A stretch of 21,724 nt of DNA, taken from an uncultured Sutterella sp. (GTDB lineage Bacteria; Pseudomonadota; Gammaproteobacteria; Burkholderiales; Burkholderiaceae_F). Of the stretch, positions 11,116 through 20,308 are shown piece by piece. The first letter of the stretch is position 1. Every line of letters begins with the position of its first letter. The position numbers and the translations under genes were made by a program. The stretch covers positions 1 through 21,724 of the forward strand of contig UQNA01000050.1 in the NCBI GenBank assembly GCA_900542195.1, written 5' to 3'. The notes beneath the pieces were generated by a model. The model had not been told where the DNA came from. It searched no databases and was given only the letters and a program-made list of their open reading frames with translations.

Positions 11116-13078
11116 AGTATTTCGTCCTCGGGAAAAACTTGGGACAACCGCTTGGGCTGAAAAGTACCGTTTTATGAGCGCGAAAAGTACGGCGTTGCCG
11201 GGTAGGTACAGTGCAGCGTTTACGCCCTGGATTAACGGCATGCACGAAGCACTTGATGACCCTAAAATTCATCGAGTTGTTGCCTTAAAAAGTGCTCAAG
11301 TTGGCTGGACTGATGGCGTAATTCTCAATTATTTGGGCAAAAGAATTGATATTGACCCATGCCCGATGATTGTGATGTTTGCTAAAGAGGGTGCGGCCAG
11401 ACAATTTTCAAATGAAAAACTAACTCCAATGATTGAGGTAACGCCTAGATTAGTTGAGAAAATACCAATTTATTCGAAGCGAGATAAGTCAAATCAATGG
11501 GATTTCAAGGGATTTCCGGGCGGATTTTTGAAACTCGTTGGTTCAAATTCAGCGGCGAGTGTGAAGTCAACGCCCGCGATGGTAGTTGCAATCGAAGAAC
11601 CTGATGACTGTAATGAGAATATTTCAGACCAGGGCGATACTATTGCACTTCTTGAGGAAAGAACTAAAACATTCCATCGTCGCAAGGTTATTTTCGGTGG
11701 TACACCGACAGTTGCGGGAGTTAGCAGAATTGATGCCGCCTACAATGCAAGTGACAAGCGGAAATTTTTTGTTCCTTGTCCTAGTTGCGGTGTTTTCCAA
11801 GAATTGATTTGGGAAAATGTCAAATGGAAAGAAACCGAGGGTGTGAGGCATGAGGTTTTCGGAAATGTCGATCTCTCCAGTGTTCGATATGAGTGTCCGC
11901 ACTGTCACGAGCAGTGGACAGAAGCTCAAAAAAACGCTGCTGTTCGGAAGGGAGAGTGGCGAGCAACAGCCCCTTTTACCGATACAGCTGGTTTTTACAT
12001 TAACGAAATTTATAGTCCATTCCCTGGTTCTACGATGCGCATCATCGTAGAAAAGTATCTACGTGCAAATGCAAAAATGCAGACCGGGGACGATTCGGCA
12101 ATGAGAGCTTTTTACAACTCTCAGCTTGGAAGGGCATACGAGTATGCCAGTGACCTTCCTGATTCCGAAGCCCTTGCTGAAAGAGCTATTGATTATGCTG
12201 AGTTTACCGTTCCTGTGGATGGAGTGATTCTTACTGCAGGAGTTGACGTACAGCACGACCGTCTGGCGGTCGTTATTCGCGCATGGGGTCAGGATGAAGA
12301 GTCATGGCTTGTTTACTGGGGAGAGATTCCCGGAAATACTATGCAGCCTGAAATATGGAAAGACCTTGACGCTTTATTTGAACGTACTGTTAGAACAAAA
12401 AGCGGTGCAAAGCTTACTGTAAAGGCGGTTTCTATCGACTCTTCTGACGGTCGAACTAATGATGCTGTGTATTCATATGTCCGGCGGCACAAACAGCATC
12501 ATTACATGGCGATTAAAGGTGCTTCAAGCCAGACAGATGCAAGAGAAATTTTCACAACTCCTAAACCAAGTGTCGATGTAAATCACCAAAACAAAGCCTC
12601 TCGATATGGATTAAAGCCGTATATCGTCGGTGTTAATCGTGCAAAAGACTTAATTCTTGGTTTCGAGGGCGCTGGAGGCCGAATAAAACTTGAAGGTAAC
12701 GGACCGGGGCGAATGCATAACTATTCGGCTGTAAGGTCTGATTATTACGAACAGTTAACGTCTGAAGTTAAAGTTCCTACCCGTGGGGGTTTTAAAAGAG
12801 TTTGGCAGAAGAAGTCAGGATGCCGGAATGAAGCATTAGATTGCGAAGTTTATGCGTTGCATGCAGCTAGAAGTTTAAAACTCCATTTGAAGTCTCATGA
12901 GGGCTGGAAAAAAATCCTAAATGAGCAAATTCAAGGAGATTTATTTAGCCAGATGGAAGCTGAAAATACGAAAGAAGAAGAGATAGGTCAGCAAGAGGAG
13001 CTGATAGTTGCTCAGAATGTAGAGGAGCAGACTGACCCATTCGCAGGAACTTATGCATCTGGATGGACTAAAAACTGA
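11033..13078 (+). CDS. terL: Terminase large subunit, GpA family
   Basis: The 681-aa product is close in length to lambda gpA (641). It pumps DNA into the prohead and cuts it. The ATPase half shows the Walker A variant V-A-L-K-S-A-Q-V-G-W-T-D (around 83-94) and an acidic Walker B-like M-V-V-A-I-E-E-P-D-D (183-192). A zinc ribbon is formed by C249, C252, C288 and C291 (C-P-S-C and C-P-H-C). The nuclease half has T-A-G-V-D-V-Q-H-D-R (D405) and the GpA C-terminal motif R-N-E-A-L-D-C-E-V-Y-A-L. The start at 11033 is the longest credible one, but its SD is weak; TTG codons at 11057 and 11099 are alternatives. Confidence 0.93.
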   Translation: MNTSRIESLTRSEIASRTLAEVLRESAKVFRPREKLGTTAWAEKYRFMSAKSTALPGRYSAAFTPWINGMHEALDDPKIHRVVALKSAQVGWTDGVILNYLGKRIDIDPCPMIVMFAKEGAARQFSNEKLTPMIEVTPRLVEKIPIYSKRDKSNQWDFKGFPGGFLKLVGSNSAASVKSTPAMVVAIEEPDDCNENISDQGDTIALLEERTKTFHRRKVIFGGTPTVAGVSRIDAAYNASDKRKFFVPCPSCGVFQELIWENVKWKETEGVRHEVFGNVDLSSVRYECPHCHEQWTEAQKNAAVRKGEWRATAPFTDTAGFYINEIYSPFPGSTMRIIVEKYLRANAKMQTGDDSAMRAFYNSQLGRAYEYASDLPDSEALAERAIDYAEFTVPVDGVILTAGVDVQHDRLAVVIRAWGQDEESWLVYWGEIPGNTMQPEIWKDLDALFERTVRTKSGAKLTVKAVSIDSSDGRTNDAVYSYVRRHKQHHYMAIKGASSQTDAREIFTTPKPSVDVNHQNKASRYGLKPYIVGVNRAKDLILGFEGAGGRIKLEGNGPGRMHNYSAVRSDYYEQLTSEVKVPTRGGFKRVWQKKSGCRNEALDCEVYALHAARSLKLHLKSHEGWKKILNEQIQGDLFSQMEAENTKEEEIGQQEELIVAQNVEEQTDPFAGTYASGWTKN

Positions 13079-13139
13079 AATTAAAGATTAATTGAAACAT
13101 TTGAGGGGCCGCAAGGTCCTTTTTCTTTGGGAATTACTT

Positions 13140-13694
13140 ATGTTAATCGGTCCAACAAGGATCTTCCAGGGAGATTCTGCTTCCTGGATAGAGCATGCGG
13201 ATATCCGCTGGCAAAAAATCCCTAAAGAGGTAAAAATTCAGGCTTTCCTAAAGGTTGGAGAAGAACAAGCAAAACTTATTGCTAAACCGATTAAAGAAGG
13301 GCTTGATTTAACCTTAGGAAGCGATGAAAGTGAAAAGCTTTCGCCTGGCATTGGATACATTGTTTGTATTTTTGCCAATTCGGAGATTTGCTATTCGAAA
13401 ACGATGGTTCTAGGTTCTTCGATTTCTGTGATGGCTTCTCCGACATCTAAAGATTTTGACCCGAGAACAGAGGCGGAAAAGGCTTTAGCTCAAGCAAAGA
13501 AAGCCTTACAGCGTTTTACCGAAACAAACGGAAGGGTTAAAAGTTACACAATCGGCACAAGACAGCTCCAGTTTAGAGATGTTGGGGAACTTCAAAAACT
13601 TGTTGAGTATTGGGAGTTCCAAGTCATGCAGGAAAGAGCAGCACGCTATGGGCTCGATCCTCGAGTTTCGCTCGTGAGGTTCCGTAATGACTAA
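13140..13694 (+). CDS. gpW-like head-tail joining protein with extra N-terminal beta domain
   Basis: The 184-aa product appears to have two parts. Residues about 108-170 resemble gpW-type joining proteins: A-E-K-A-L-A-Q-A-K-K-A-L-Q-R-F-T, a short beta hairpin S-Y-T-I-G-T-R-Q-L-Q-F, then D-V-G-E-L-Q-K-L-V-E-Y-W. Residues 1-103 look like a beta-sandwich (I-F-Q-G-D-S-A-S-W, L-T-L-G, K-L-S-P-G-I-G-Y, G-S-S-I-S-V) like the Ig-like/fibre N-terminal domains that phages place on the virion surface. gpW alone is about 68 aa. The ATG at 13140 is preferred because GGGA lies 8 nt before it; a TTG at 13092 is in frame. It overlaps the portal gene by 8 nt. Confidence 0.7.
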   Translation: MLIGPTRIFQGDSASWIEHADIRWQKIPKEVKIQAFLKVGEEQAKLIAKPIKEGLDLTLGSDESEKLSPGIGYIVCIFANSEICYSKTMVLGSSISVMASPTSKDFDPRTEAEKALAQAKKALQRFTETNGRVKSYTIGTRQLQFRDVGELQKLVEYWEFQVMQERAARYGLDPRVSLVRFRND

Positions 13695-15264
13695 GAAACA
13701 ATCATTTTTAAGCCGGGTTATCTCGGGAATTTTTGGGCAGCGTAAGTATCAAGGTGCAATAACTGACCGTTTTACGAGCGATTGGCTACCTAGTTCTACA
13801 AGCAGTGATGCCGAGATTTTTCAGAGCTTAACAGAGTTAAGGAATCGTTCTCGCCAGCTCATCAGAGACAATCCATATGCAGCAAATGCTCAGTCAATCG
13901 TTGTCGATAACGTTGTAGGCAATGGCATTAGGATGCAAGCAACTGTCGCAGGTAATGACGGTGTTTTGGATGATCCGCTTAACGACAAAATCGAAAATGC
14001 GTGGTCACGATGGTGCGAAAAGGGCAGCTGCGAAGTTTCTGGTCGATTGAATATGACTGCTCTATTGCGTTTAGCAATGGGAGGGGTCTTTTCTGACGGA
14101 GAATTTTTGATTCGAGTTGTCAAAAAGCCATTTGGAGAAAGTCGAATACCTTTCTCATTAGAGCTTATCGAACCTGATTATTTGGTTAACAACGATTCTC
14201 GAATTAATGTTGGAGGAAATAATCTTTGCCGCATGGGAATTGAAGTTGACCAATGGCAGAGACCTAGAGCTTATTGGCTTTACAAAGACCACCCGGGAGA
14301 TATTTTTTATTCTGGATGGAATGGTTCTGAATACCGCCGAGTTTCAGCTGATGAGATTTTTCATCTTTATGTAGTCAATCGATGGCCTCAAACACGAGGT
14401 GTCCCTTGGCTTCATGCTGTGATGAGGCGTTTGAGGGATCTTCAGACTTATAACGATTCCGAAGTCGCGGCGGCAAGGGCCAGTGCCAATGTAGTTGGTT
14501 TTATCACAAACGAGACTGGGCTTGGATGGGGTTCTGATGTTGAAGATAGAGGACCTGCTGCCAGTAGAAGATATAGAGAAAGCTCTTTACTTGATAGGGC
14601 AGGAACTCTTTTGAGATTGTTTCCTGGAGAGACATTTTCCGGTTTTGCTCCTCAAAGGCCAAACGCCAGTCTTGACCCGTTTATGCGATACATGATTCGC
14701 GAGGTTGCGGCAGGTGTTGGAGTTTCTTACGAATCCCTAAGTCGCGATTACAGTCAGTCGAATTATTCGAGCTCAAGACTTTCACTTTTGGATGACCGTT
14801 CCCGTTGGCGTGTTATTCAAGGCTGGCTTATCAGCAGTTATCTGACACCTATTTACAGAAAATGGCTTGATATGGCTGTTTTGTCCGGAGAGATTCAGAT
14901 TCCGGATTACTTCCAAAACAAAGAAAAGTATCAGTCTGTGAGATTTATGCCTCGAGGTTGGTCTTGGGTTGACCCAACCAAAGAAGTACAAGCTTATGCA
15001 CTTGCCGTTCAAAACGGATTCACAACCCTTAGTGATGTTTTGGCTGAAAGCGGAAGCGGTACCGATTTAGAAGATTTCATTTCAACAAAAGTACGAGAAA
15101 GAGAACTGCTGAAAAAGGCTGGTTTGAAGTTTCCTCTGCCTAGCAGTCAGGTCTCTCTCGCCTCTAAACAGTCGGAATCCAAAGGCTCTGATTCTGATGA
15201 GAAAGTAAAAGGCTCAGAAGGAAAAGAAGGTGAGGATATAGACAAAGGAGATAAAGATGCCTGA
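13687..15264 (+). CDS. Portal protein, lambda gpB family
   Basis: The 525-aa product forms the ring at the head vertex through which DNA passes. The N-terminal region R-S-R-Q-L-I-R-D-N-P-Y-A-A-N-A-Q and V-V-G-N-G-I-R-M is characteristic of lambda-type portals. So are W-C-E-K-G-S-C-E-V-S-G-R, L-E-L-I-E-P-D-Y-L and the helical G-V-S-Y-E-S-L-S-R-D-Y-S. The C-terminal 35 residues are a very charged Ser/Gly/Glu/Lys tail, probably disordered. GAGG lies about 8 nt before the ATG. The gene overlaps both neighbours by 8 nt, giving strict late-operon packing. Confidence 0.93.
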   Translation: MTKKQSFLSRVISGIFGQRKYQGAITDRFTSDWLPSSTSSDAEIFQSLTELRNRSRQLIRDNPYAANAQSIVVDNVVGNGIRMQATVAGNDGVLDDPLNDKIENAWSRWCEKGSCEVSGRLNMTALLRLAMGGVFSDGEFLIRVVKKPFGESRIPFSLELIEPDYLVNNDSRINVGGNNLCRMGIEVDQWQRPRAYWLYKDHPGDIFYSGWNGSEYRRVSADEIFHLYVVNRWPQTRGVPWLHAVMRRLRDLQTYNDSEVAAARASANVVGFITNETGLGWGSDVEDRGPAASRRYRESSLLDRAGTLLRLFPGETFSGFAPQRPNASLDPFMRYMIREVAAGVGVSYESLSRDYSQSNYSSSRLSLLDDRSRWRVIQGWLISSYLTPIYRKWLDMAVLSGEIQIPDYFQNKEKYQSVRFMPRGWSWVDPTKEVQAYALAVQNGFTTLSDVLAESGSGTDLEDFISTKVRERELLKKAGLKFPLPSSQVSLASKQSESKGSDSDEKVKGSEGKEGEDIDKGDKDA

Positions 15265-17209
15265 TGGAATCAGGAAACCTGATGGAATAGGGAAAAGAAG
15301 CTGCAATATTGGCGGTTTTTCTATGAGGGAACAAGGCCAGGATTCGGAAAGAATCATTCGTTTTCCTGTGTGCTCCTCTGAAATAGTAGAGCGCCATTCT
15401 TATTTTGGAGACTGGAAAGAAACTCTTGACCATACTGCAGGAGCAATGAGGCAAGGAGAGAGACAAAAATCGATGCCTCTTCTTTTCAATCATGACCGAG
15501 ACAAGATTATTGGCGTTGTTGAGGATATTGAGCAAGAAGGTGAAAGGACCTATGCAACCGTTCGTCTTGCAAAAAGCGAAGAAGGAGATAAGGCACTTGA
15601 ACTTATCCGAGACAAGGTCTTAGTCAATTGCTCGATTGGATATCAAGTCTACGAATTCGAAGAGGTTAGATCACCGGATAAGAAAGCTGACGAACCTCCT
15701 CTTTATCGTGCCCGAGATTGGGAACTAATGGAAATTTCACTTGTAACTGTGCCGGCAGATCCTACTGTTGGTGTTTATAGATCTATTGGAGAAATAACTA
15801 TGTCTAAACCTCTTGAAGAAAAAATTTCTGCTTCTAAACCAGCAGAAAGAAGCGTATTGCCTTCTCAGCATTCGCAACCTGAAGATCCGATTCTTGTCGA
15901 ACGCAAAAGAATCTCAGAGATTGAGTCCATGTGCAGAGATTTTGATGTCGACAACAATTTGCGCAATCATTTGATTAATACTGGCGCATCAATCGATTCT
16001 GCCCGGGCAGCTGTTCTTGATATTGTGAAACAATCTCGTTCCCATGCTGCAGCACCAGCATGTAGACGTGATGCAGGTATCGATGCCGAAGAGCTTAAGA
16101 ATTACAGTCTTATTCGAGCAATTAGGGCATTAGTTAAAAATGATTGGTCGAAAGCAGGATTTGAAAAAGAGGTTTCTGAATCTTTGGCAAGAAGCTATAA
16201 CCACGAGTCTTCCGGTTTTCTTATGCCAACCTCGCTTAGATTTTCAAGAGGGGTAGACTCCGTTGCGGCAGGAGCTCTTATTGCAACGGATTTTCGTGCA
16301 AACGATCTTATTGGTGCTTTGCGTGAAAGAGCCGTTATTTCTCAAATGGGAGCAAAACTTCTTACTGGTCTGAAGGGAGATATTGATATTCCGAAACAAA
16401 CAGGTACCAGCAAGGTTTACTGGATTGATGGTGAAAAGGATGAGGCCAAAGAGACTTCTCCTTCCTACGGTAAAGTATCTCTCACTATGAAAACGGCTGC
16501 GGCGTTTGCTCCAATTACATATAAGATGCTCATGCAGTCAACACCTGACGTTGAAGCACTTGTTAGAGATGATCTCGCTTGGGCAATGGCAAAAGGTCTC
16601 GATATTGCAGCATTGTATGGTTCTGGGAAGGAAAATGAACCTCTCGGTTTGGCTAATATGAAAGGCGTCTTTAGTCTTGATAAACAGGGTGCTGATATTA
16701 CATTTGCAGATCTTGTTGACATGGAAACTGTTATTGCCGGTGCAAATGCTGACGTCGGAACTCTTGCTTATTTAGCTAATTCAAGAACCGTCGGAGCTCT
16801 TAAGCAGTTAGTAGATAAAAATGGCCGTCCACTTTGGAAAGAAGTAGCTGACGCAAGAAAAAACAGTGCTCCAGGTGAACTCAATGGTTATAGAGTAAAC
16901 AGATCTAATTTTGTTAGAAACGACCTGGGAGATACAAAGAACCTAAGTGATTTCTTCTTCGGTAATTGGTCTGACTTAATCATTGGAGAGTGGGGTTTCG
17001 TTGAAATTACACCTAACGCATTTAGCGAATCCGCTTTCCGTAGAGGCGGTATTGAGTTGAGAATCATGCAGTCAATTGATGTTGCATGTAGACATCCAGA
17101 ATCTTTTGCTCGTATTACAAATATCAAGACACCTGCTATTGGATTTATTCCGCAGGCAGGAGAAGAAGATTCTGGTGCCCAAGAAGGACAGGATGTGTCC
17201 GGAGAATAA
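15257..17209 (+). CDS. Prohead protease (U35 type) fused to HK97-fold major capsid protein
   Basis: The product is 650 aa. Residues about 30-175 are the maturation protease: H79 in L-L-F-N-H-D-R-D-K, S126 in V-N-C-S-I-G-Y-Q and E159 in W-E-L-M-E-I-S-L-V-T-V-P-A-D-P fit the His/Ser/Glu pattern of HK97-type prohead proteases. Residues about 185-290 are helical, like a scaffold (delta) domain. Residues about 290-640 are an HK97-fold capsid (I-S-Q-M-G-A-K-L-L-T-G-L, then G-L-D-I-A-A-L-Y-G-S-G). GGAG lies 6 nt before the ATG at 15257. Met182 (15800) has a well-placed GGAG 8 nt upstream, so capsid could also be made alone. The first 13 residues include a tandem P-D-G-I repeat. Confidence 0.92.
   Translation: MPDGIRKPDGIGKRSCNIGGFSMREQGQDSERIIRFPVCSSEIVERHSYFGDWKETLDHTAGAMRQGERQKSMPLLFNHDRDKIIGVVEDIEQEGERTYATVRLAKSEEGDKALELIRDKVLVNCSIGYQVYEFEEVRSPDKKADEPPLYRARDWELMEISLVTVPADPTVGVYRSIGEITMSKPLEEKISASKPAERSVLPSQHSQPEDPILVERKRISEIESMCRDFDVDNNLRNHLINTGASIDSARAAVLDIVKQSRSHAAAPACRRDAGIDAEELKNYSLIRAIRALVKNDWSKAGFEKEVSESLARSYNHESSGFLMPTSLRFSRGVDSVAAGALIATDFRANDLIGALRERAVISQMGAKLLTGLKGDIDIPKQTGTSKVYWIDGEKDEAKETSPSYGKVSLTMKTAAAFAPITYKMLMQSTPDVEALVRDDLAWAMAKGLDIAALYGSGKENEPLGLANMKGVFSLDKQGADITFADLVDMETVIAGANADVGTLAYLANSRTVGALKQLVDKNGRPLWKEVADARKNSAPGELNGYRVNRSNFVRNDLGDTKNLSDFFFGNWSDLIIGEWGFVEITPNAFSESAFRRGGIELRIMQSIDVACRHPESFARITNIKTPAIGFIPQAGEEDSGAQEGQDVSGE
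15260..15295 (+). repeat. 18-bp tandem duplication at the start of the protease-capsid gene
   Basis: CCTGATGGAATCAGGAAA (15260-15277) is followed at once by CCTGATGGAATAGGGAAA (15278-15295), 16 of 18 identical. It is in frame and codes for P-D-G-I-R-K and P-D-G-I-G-K. Confidence 0.7.
15788..15802 (+). promoter_or_regulatory. Internal ribosome site and ATG for capsid alone
   Basis: GGAG (15788-15791), 8 nt, then ATG (15800-15802) in the same frame as the fusion gene, exactly between the protease and the scaffold-like part. In lambda, Nu3 is made from an internal start inside the protease gene; a similar use is inferred here. Confidence 0.5.
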
Positions 17210-17221
17210 TAGGAGCTAAGA

Positions 17222-17521
17222 ATGGACGATCTGGATCGCATGTTCGACGAAGATATCTACGATGTGTTTCTGGCAGATTTCGGAAAAATGCACCGGATCG
17301 GTTCAAAAAATGTCAAATGTCATATCGATAAAGCTTCGTGGACAGAAAACATGAACCGAGGAATTTTTGAAAGTACCCTGGAAATCTATGTCAAAGAAGG
17401 AGAAATACATACTCCCGAAGTTGATGAGACTCTTTCAATTGACGGTTCTTTTCACAGAGTTCTTGCGGTTTCATTTGAACAGGGGATGTTGGTTATTTCT
17501 GCTCGGGAAAACAACGAATGA
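17222..17521 (+). CDS. Head-tail joining protein (gpFII/Gifsy-type)
   Basis: The 99-aa product starts with an acidic helix (M-D-D-L-D-R-M-F-D-E-D-I-Y-D-V-F-L). A small beta-barrel part follows (V-K-C-H-I-D-K, T-L-E-I-Y-V, D-E-T-L-S-I-D-G, F-H-R-V-L-A-V). This layout, size and place after the capsid gene fit the small head-tail connector proteins of lambda-like phages, which bridge the head neck and the tail. GGAG lies 7 nt before the ATG. Its stop overlaps the next start as ATGA. Confidence 0.65.
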   Translation: MDDLDRMFDEDIYDVFLADFGKMHRIGSKNVKCHIDKASWTENMNRGIFESTLEIYVKEGEIHTPEVDETLSIDGSFHRVLAVSFEQGMLVISARENNE

Positions 17522-18057
17522 GTTCTAATTCTTTCGCTAATACGAGACGAGCCCTTAAGAAGATTCCAGGAGGGGTTCAAAAGGCGCTCTATGCGTCTAT
17601 GGGGCGCGCCTTGTCGCATAGCAAAACCGTAATCGGAAAAGAAATCCGAAAAGAGTACACGGTTAAAGCAAGAACAGCTCGACAAGCAATTTCCGCTAAA
17701 CGTTCAAAGAAAGCAGGTTCTATTGCTGCTGAAATTTGCGTCAAAGGCAGGAACTTGTTGGCTGGAGAGTTTTTGTTGCGCCCTAAAACAGATACGACAG
17801 GTTCAAAACGTAAAGTTGTTCGCTTAGGAATACGTAAGACGGGAACACGATACGTAGACAGAGGATTCGTAAGTAAAGGAACCCTTATGCAGCGTAAAGG
17901 AAAAAGTTCTTACCCTATTGAACCCGTATTTGGACCTTCGGTACCAGGTATGGCTGCAAATGAGCATGTTGTAGAGGCGGTTCAATCAGATTTCAAAGAG
18001 ACATTTGAAAAACGAATGGACCATGAAGTTTCTCGAATTTTGAAAGGAAGTAAGTAA
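17518..18057 (+). CDS. Tail completion protein, minor tail Z-like
   Basis: The 179-aa, very basic product begins with S-S-N-S-F-A-N-T-R-R-A-L-K-K-I-P-G-G-V-Q-K-A-L. It contains Y-T-V-K-A-R-T-A-R-Q-A-I and a Gly-rich beta region ending in F-G-P-S-V-P-G-M, which is typical of the Z/HK97 gp10 type neck proteins. The C-terminal helix is charged. These proteins finish the neck so head and tail can join. It overlaps both neighbours by 1-4 nt. Confidence 0.7.
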   Translation: MSSNSFANTRRALKKIPGGVQKALYASMGRALSHSKTVIGKEIRKEYTVKARTARQAISAKRSKKAGSIAAEICVKGRNLLAGEFLLRPKTDTTGSKRKVVRLGIRKTGTRYVDRGFVSKGTLMQRKGKSSYPIEPVFGPSVPGMAANEHVVEAVQSDFKETFEKRMDHEVSRILKGSK

Positions 18058-18581
18058 TGGAGCTTGAGCTATGTGACAATCTGCGCTCTTTGTTGGAGCA
18101 GGAACTTAAAAACATAGTGCTTCCTACTCGAGGCCCGGATATTGAGCATGACGGACAACTACGTTCTCTGAAGATATTTGATTCTTATCTCCCGGTCAAA
18201 CAAGAAGATTCGGAAGATCCATATCCGTTTGTGATTGTGAGAGCTACCTCATCTGCCACTGATGAACAGATTCTTGAGATTAATGTTTCTATGTTTGTAG
18301 GAACTTATGCTAAGGATTCTGCAGGATTCAGAGATGCTTTGAATGTTGTATCTGCTATTCGCAATTCAATTCTTCCCTTCACACAATCTGCTCTTGCTAA
18401 CAAGTTTCATTTGATGCCTGAAATTAAATGGGACACGTTAGACGACCAACCTTGGCCTTATTGGCAAATGGAAATTAAGACAAAGTGGTCTCTTGATTTT
18501 CCAATTTGTCGTCCGGCGATGTTCCCTAATGGCAAGAGTGGAGACTATGAAAAATCATTAAGGAAGGCGCTTTATGGCTAA
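18057..18581 (+). CDS. Probable tail terminator protein
   Basis: The 174-aa product starts with an acidic helix and contains Y-P-F-V-I-V-R, L-E-I-N-V-S-M-F-V-G-T-Y and W-P-Y-W-Q-M-E-I-K-T-K-W. These alternate helix and strand, as in tail terminator (gpU-like) proteins that cap the tail tube. The identity rests on this pattern and on the place between the Z-like and sheath genes. The start shares the A of the upstream TAA (TAATG). Confidence 0.5.
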   Translation: MELELCDNLRSLLEQELKNIVLPTRGPDIEHDGQLRSLKIFDSYLPVKQEDSEDPYPFVIVRATSSATDEQILEINVSMFVGTYAKDSAGFRDALNVVSAIRNSILPFTQSALANKFHLMPEIKWDTLDDQPWPYWQMEIKTKWSLDFPICRPAMFPNGKSGDYEKSLRKALYG

Positions 18582-18798
18582 AGCAAAAGTATATGTTGGT
18601 CCTCGACTACCTGGACTAAATCGATATTCAGTATTTGAAAACGGCGCCACCCCGCCGTTTGTTAAACAGATGATCAAAGAAAGGCCTGCAATTGCAGGTC
18701 TTATTGTTAATGCGGATGCATTAGCTCAAGCGCGTCTTGACATTACAAAAACAGGTCACCCCTTAAATGTTTTTTATAAAAGAGTTATTAAGGAGTAA
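18574..18798 (+). CDS. Small tail-module protein of unknown role, 74 aa
   Basis: The basic product (M-A-K-A-K-V-Y-V-G-P-R-L-P-G-L-N-R-Y) lies just upstream of the sheath gene, where Mu-like and other myoviruses often carry a short unknown gene. AAGGA precedes the ATG, which lies inside the previous gene (8-nt overlap). No domain is recognised. Confidence 0.65.
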   Translation: MAKAKVYVGPRLPGLNRYSVFENGATPPFVKQMIKERPAIAGLIVNADALAQARLDITKTGHPLNVFYKRVIKE

Positions 18799-18804
18799 GC
18801 AATA

Positions 18805-20292
18805 ATGGCTTATATGCATCGAGTCCACAGTTCTGAAGTTGCAACCGGAATGATTCCGGTCGTGTCAGTCCCTAGTGCGATACCTTTAATCATTGGTACT
18901 GCTCCAGTCAACATGACTGATGCCAATGTAAACCAGGTTAAATATGTTCAAAATTATGCTGAGGCTTTTGCTTCTTTCGGATATGTACCTCCGAAAAAGG
19001 ATGAACTTTCTGGTCTGAAAAAATATGAATACACAATTTCTGAATTTATGTATTCACAGTTTCAATTATTCGGAGTAGGGCCTGCATTAATCGTCAATGT
19101 TTTAGACCCATCAAAACATAAAACATCAGCAGAAACATCAGCCGTTACTCTTGATTCAAGAACTGGTTCAGTACTCGTTGCTGAAACCGGAGTTCTCTTG
19201 GATAGTGTGCAGATAAGCGCTTCCGAGAAAGCCTTGAAGGTTGATGAAGATTTTTTATTAGCTTTTGATGATGAAGGAAATCTCGTTATAACCTCCCTGA
19301 AAAACGAAGATGGAGATTTTCTCTGTCCTGTTGGAGAGGAGTTGACTTTTTCAGCTGAGAAGTGTGACCCGTCAAAAGTAACAACTGATGATGTTATTGG
19401 TGGTATTTCCAACATTGACAAAAAACAAGTCAAGAAAGGACTTGAGCTCGTTGAAGATGTATTCCCGCTGTTTGGGGTAGTGCCAGGATTTATTATTGCT
19501 CCCGGATATGCAAATAATTCAACTGTTGCAAGCATTATGGCGTCTAAGGCTGTGAGTATTAATGAGGTATTTAGAGCAATTTGCATCTGTGATATTCCGA
19601 CCGAAGAAGTTCAGGCTTATGCTGATGCTTCAAATTGGAAAAACACTAATAATGTTGTAGATTCCGCTCAGGTTCTCTGCTGGCCAATGATTCAGCAGGA
19701 TGGAGTTCTTTATCATCTCTCCACTCAGATTGCGGGGCTGATAGCAAAGGTGGACAATGATAATGAAGGCGTACCTTATGAATCTCCTTCAAATAAGAAT
19801 TTGAACACAACCGGATTGACTCTTGCTGACGGCTCTGAAATTCCGTTGTCTCTGCCGAACGCAGAATATCTGAATGGCCAAGGAATTACTACCGGTTTGA
19901 ACTTTATCGGAGGTTTTAGGGCTTTTGGTAATAGAACCGCTTGTTATCCGGCTAATACAGATCCGAAAGACTCTTTTATCCCTATCCGCAGGATGATTAA
20001 CTGGATTAGTAACACGGTGGTTCAAACCTGTTGGCAGAGGCTTGATAAGCCTTTGAATCGCAGACAGGTTCAGTCCGTGATTAATACTATTCAAGTGTGG
20101 TTGAATGGTCTTGTTGCGCGTGAATATTTAATCGCCGGAACCATTGAATTCAGAGATGTAGAAAATCCCATTACGGATCTCTCAGACGGTATTTCTCGCT
20201 TCCATGTGAAAATTACCCCGCCTCCACCCAATCGCGATATTGAATTCATTATTGAATACGATCCTGCTGCCTTAGCAGCATTGTTTAGTTAA
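18805..20292 (+). CDS. Contractile tail sheath protein
   Basis: The 495-aa product has the N-terminal pattern of phage sheaths (I-P-V-V-S-V-P-S-A-I-P-L-I-I-G-T-A-P). It contains an inserted variable domain (about 110-200) and the conserved C-terminal part R-R-M-I-N-W-I-S-N-T-V, with N-R-R-Q-V-Q-S-V-I and a final beta region I-T-P-P-P-P-N-R-D-I-E-F. Sheath subunits wrap the tube and contract on infection, which makes this a myovirus. AAGGAG lies about 9 nt before the ATG. It is followed by the tube gene 16 nt later. Confidence 0.92.
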   Translation: MAYMHRVHSSEVATGMIPVVSVPSAIPLIIGTAPVNMTDANVNQVKYVQNYAEAFASFGYVPPKKDELSGLKKYEYTISEFMYSQFQLFGVGPALIVNVLDPSKHKTSAETSAVTLDSRTGSVLVAETGVLLDSVQISASEKALKVDEDFLLAFDDEGNLVITSLKNEDGDFLCPVGEELTFSAEKCDPSKVTTDDVIGGISNIDKKQVKKGLELVEDVFPLFGVVPGFIIAPGYANNSTVASIMASKAVSINEVFRAICICDIPTEEVQAYADASNWKNTNNVVDSAQVLCWPMIQQDGVLYHLSTQIAGLIAKVDNDNEGVPYESPSNKNLNTTGLTLADGSEIPLSLPNAEYLNGQGITTGLNFIGGFRAFGNRTACYPANTDPKDSFIPIRRMINWISNTVVQTCWQRLDKPLNRRQVQSVINTIQVWLNGLVAREYLIAGTIEFRDVENPITDLSDGISRFHVKITPPPPNRDIEFIIEYDPAALAALFS

Positions 20293-20308
20293 GCTGAGGA
20301 GACAATAA

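Noticed and set aside
16465..16722. Leftward frames opposite the capsid, terminase, portal and sheath genes
   Set aside because: They are antisense shadows of strongly supported late genes.
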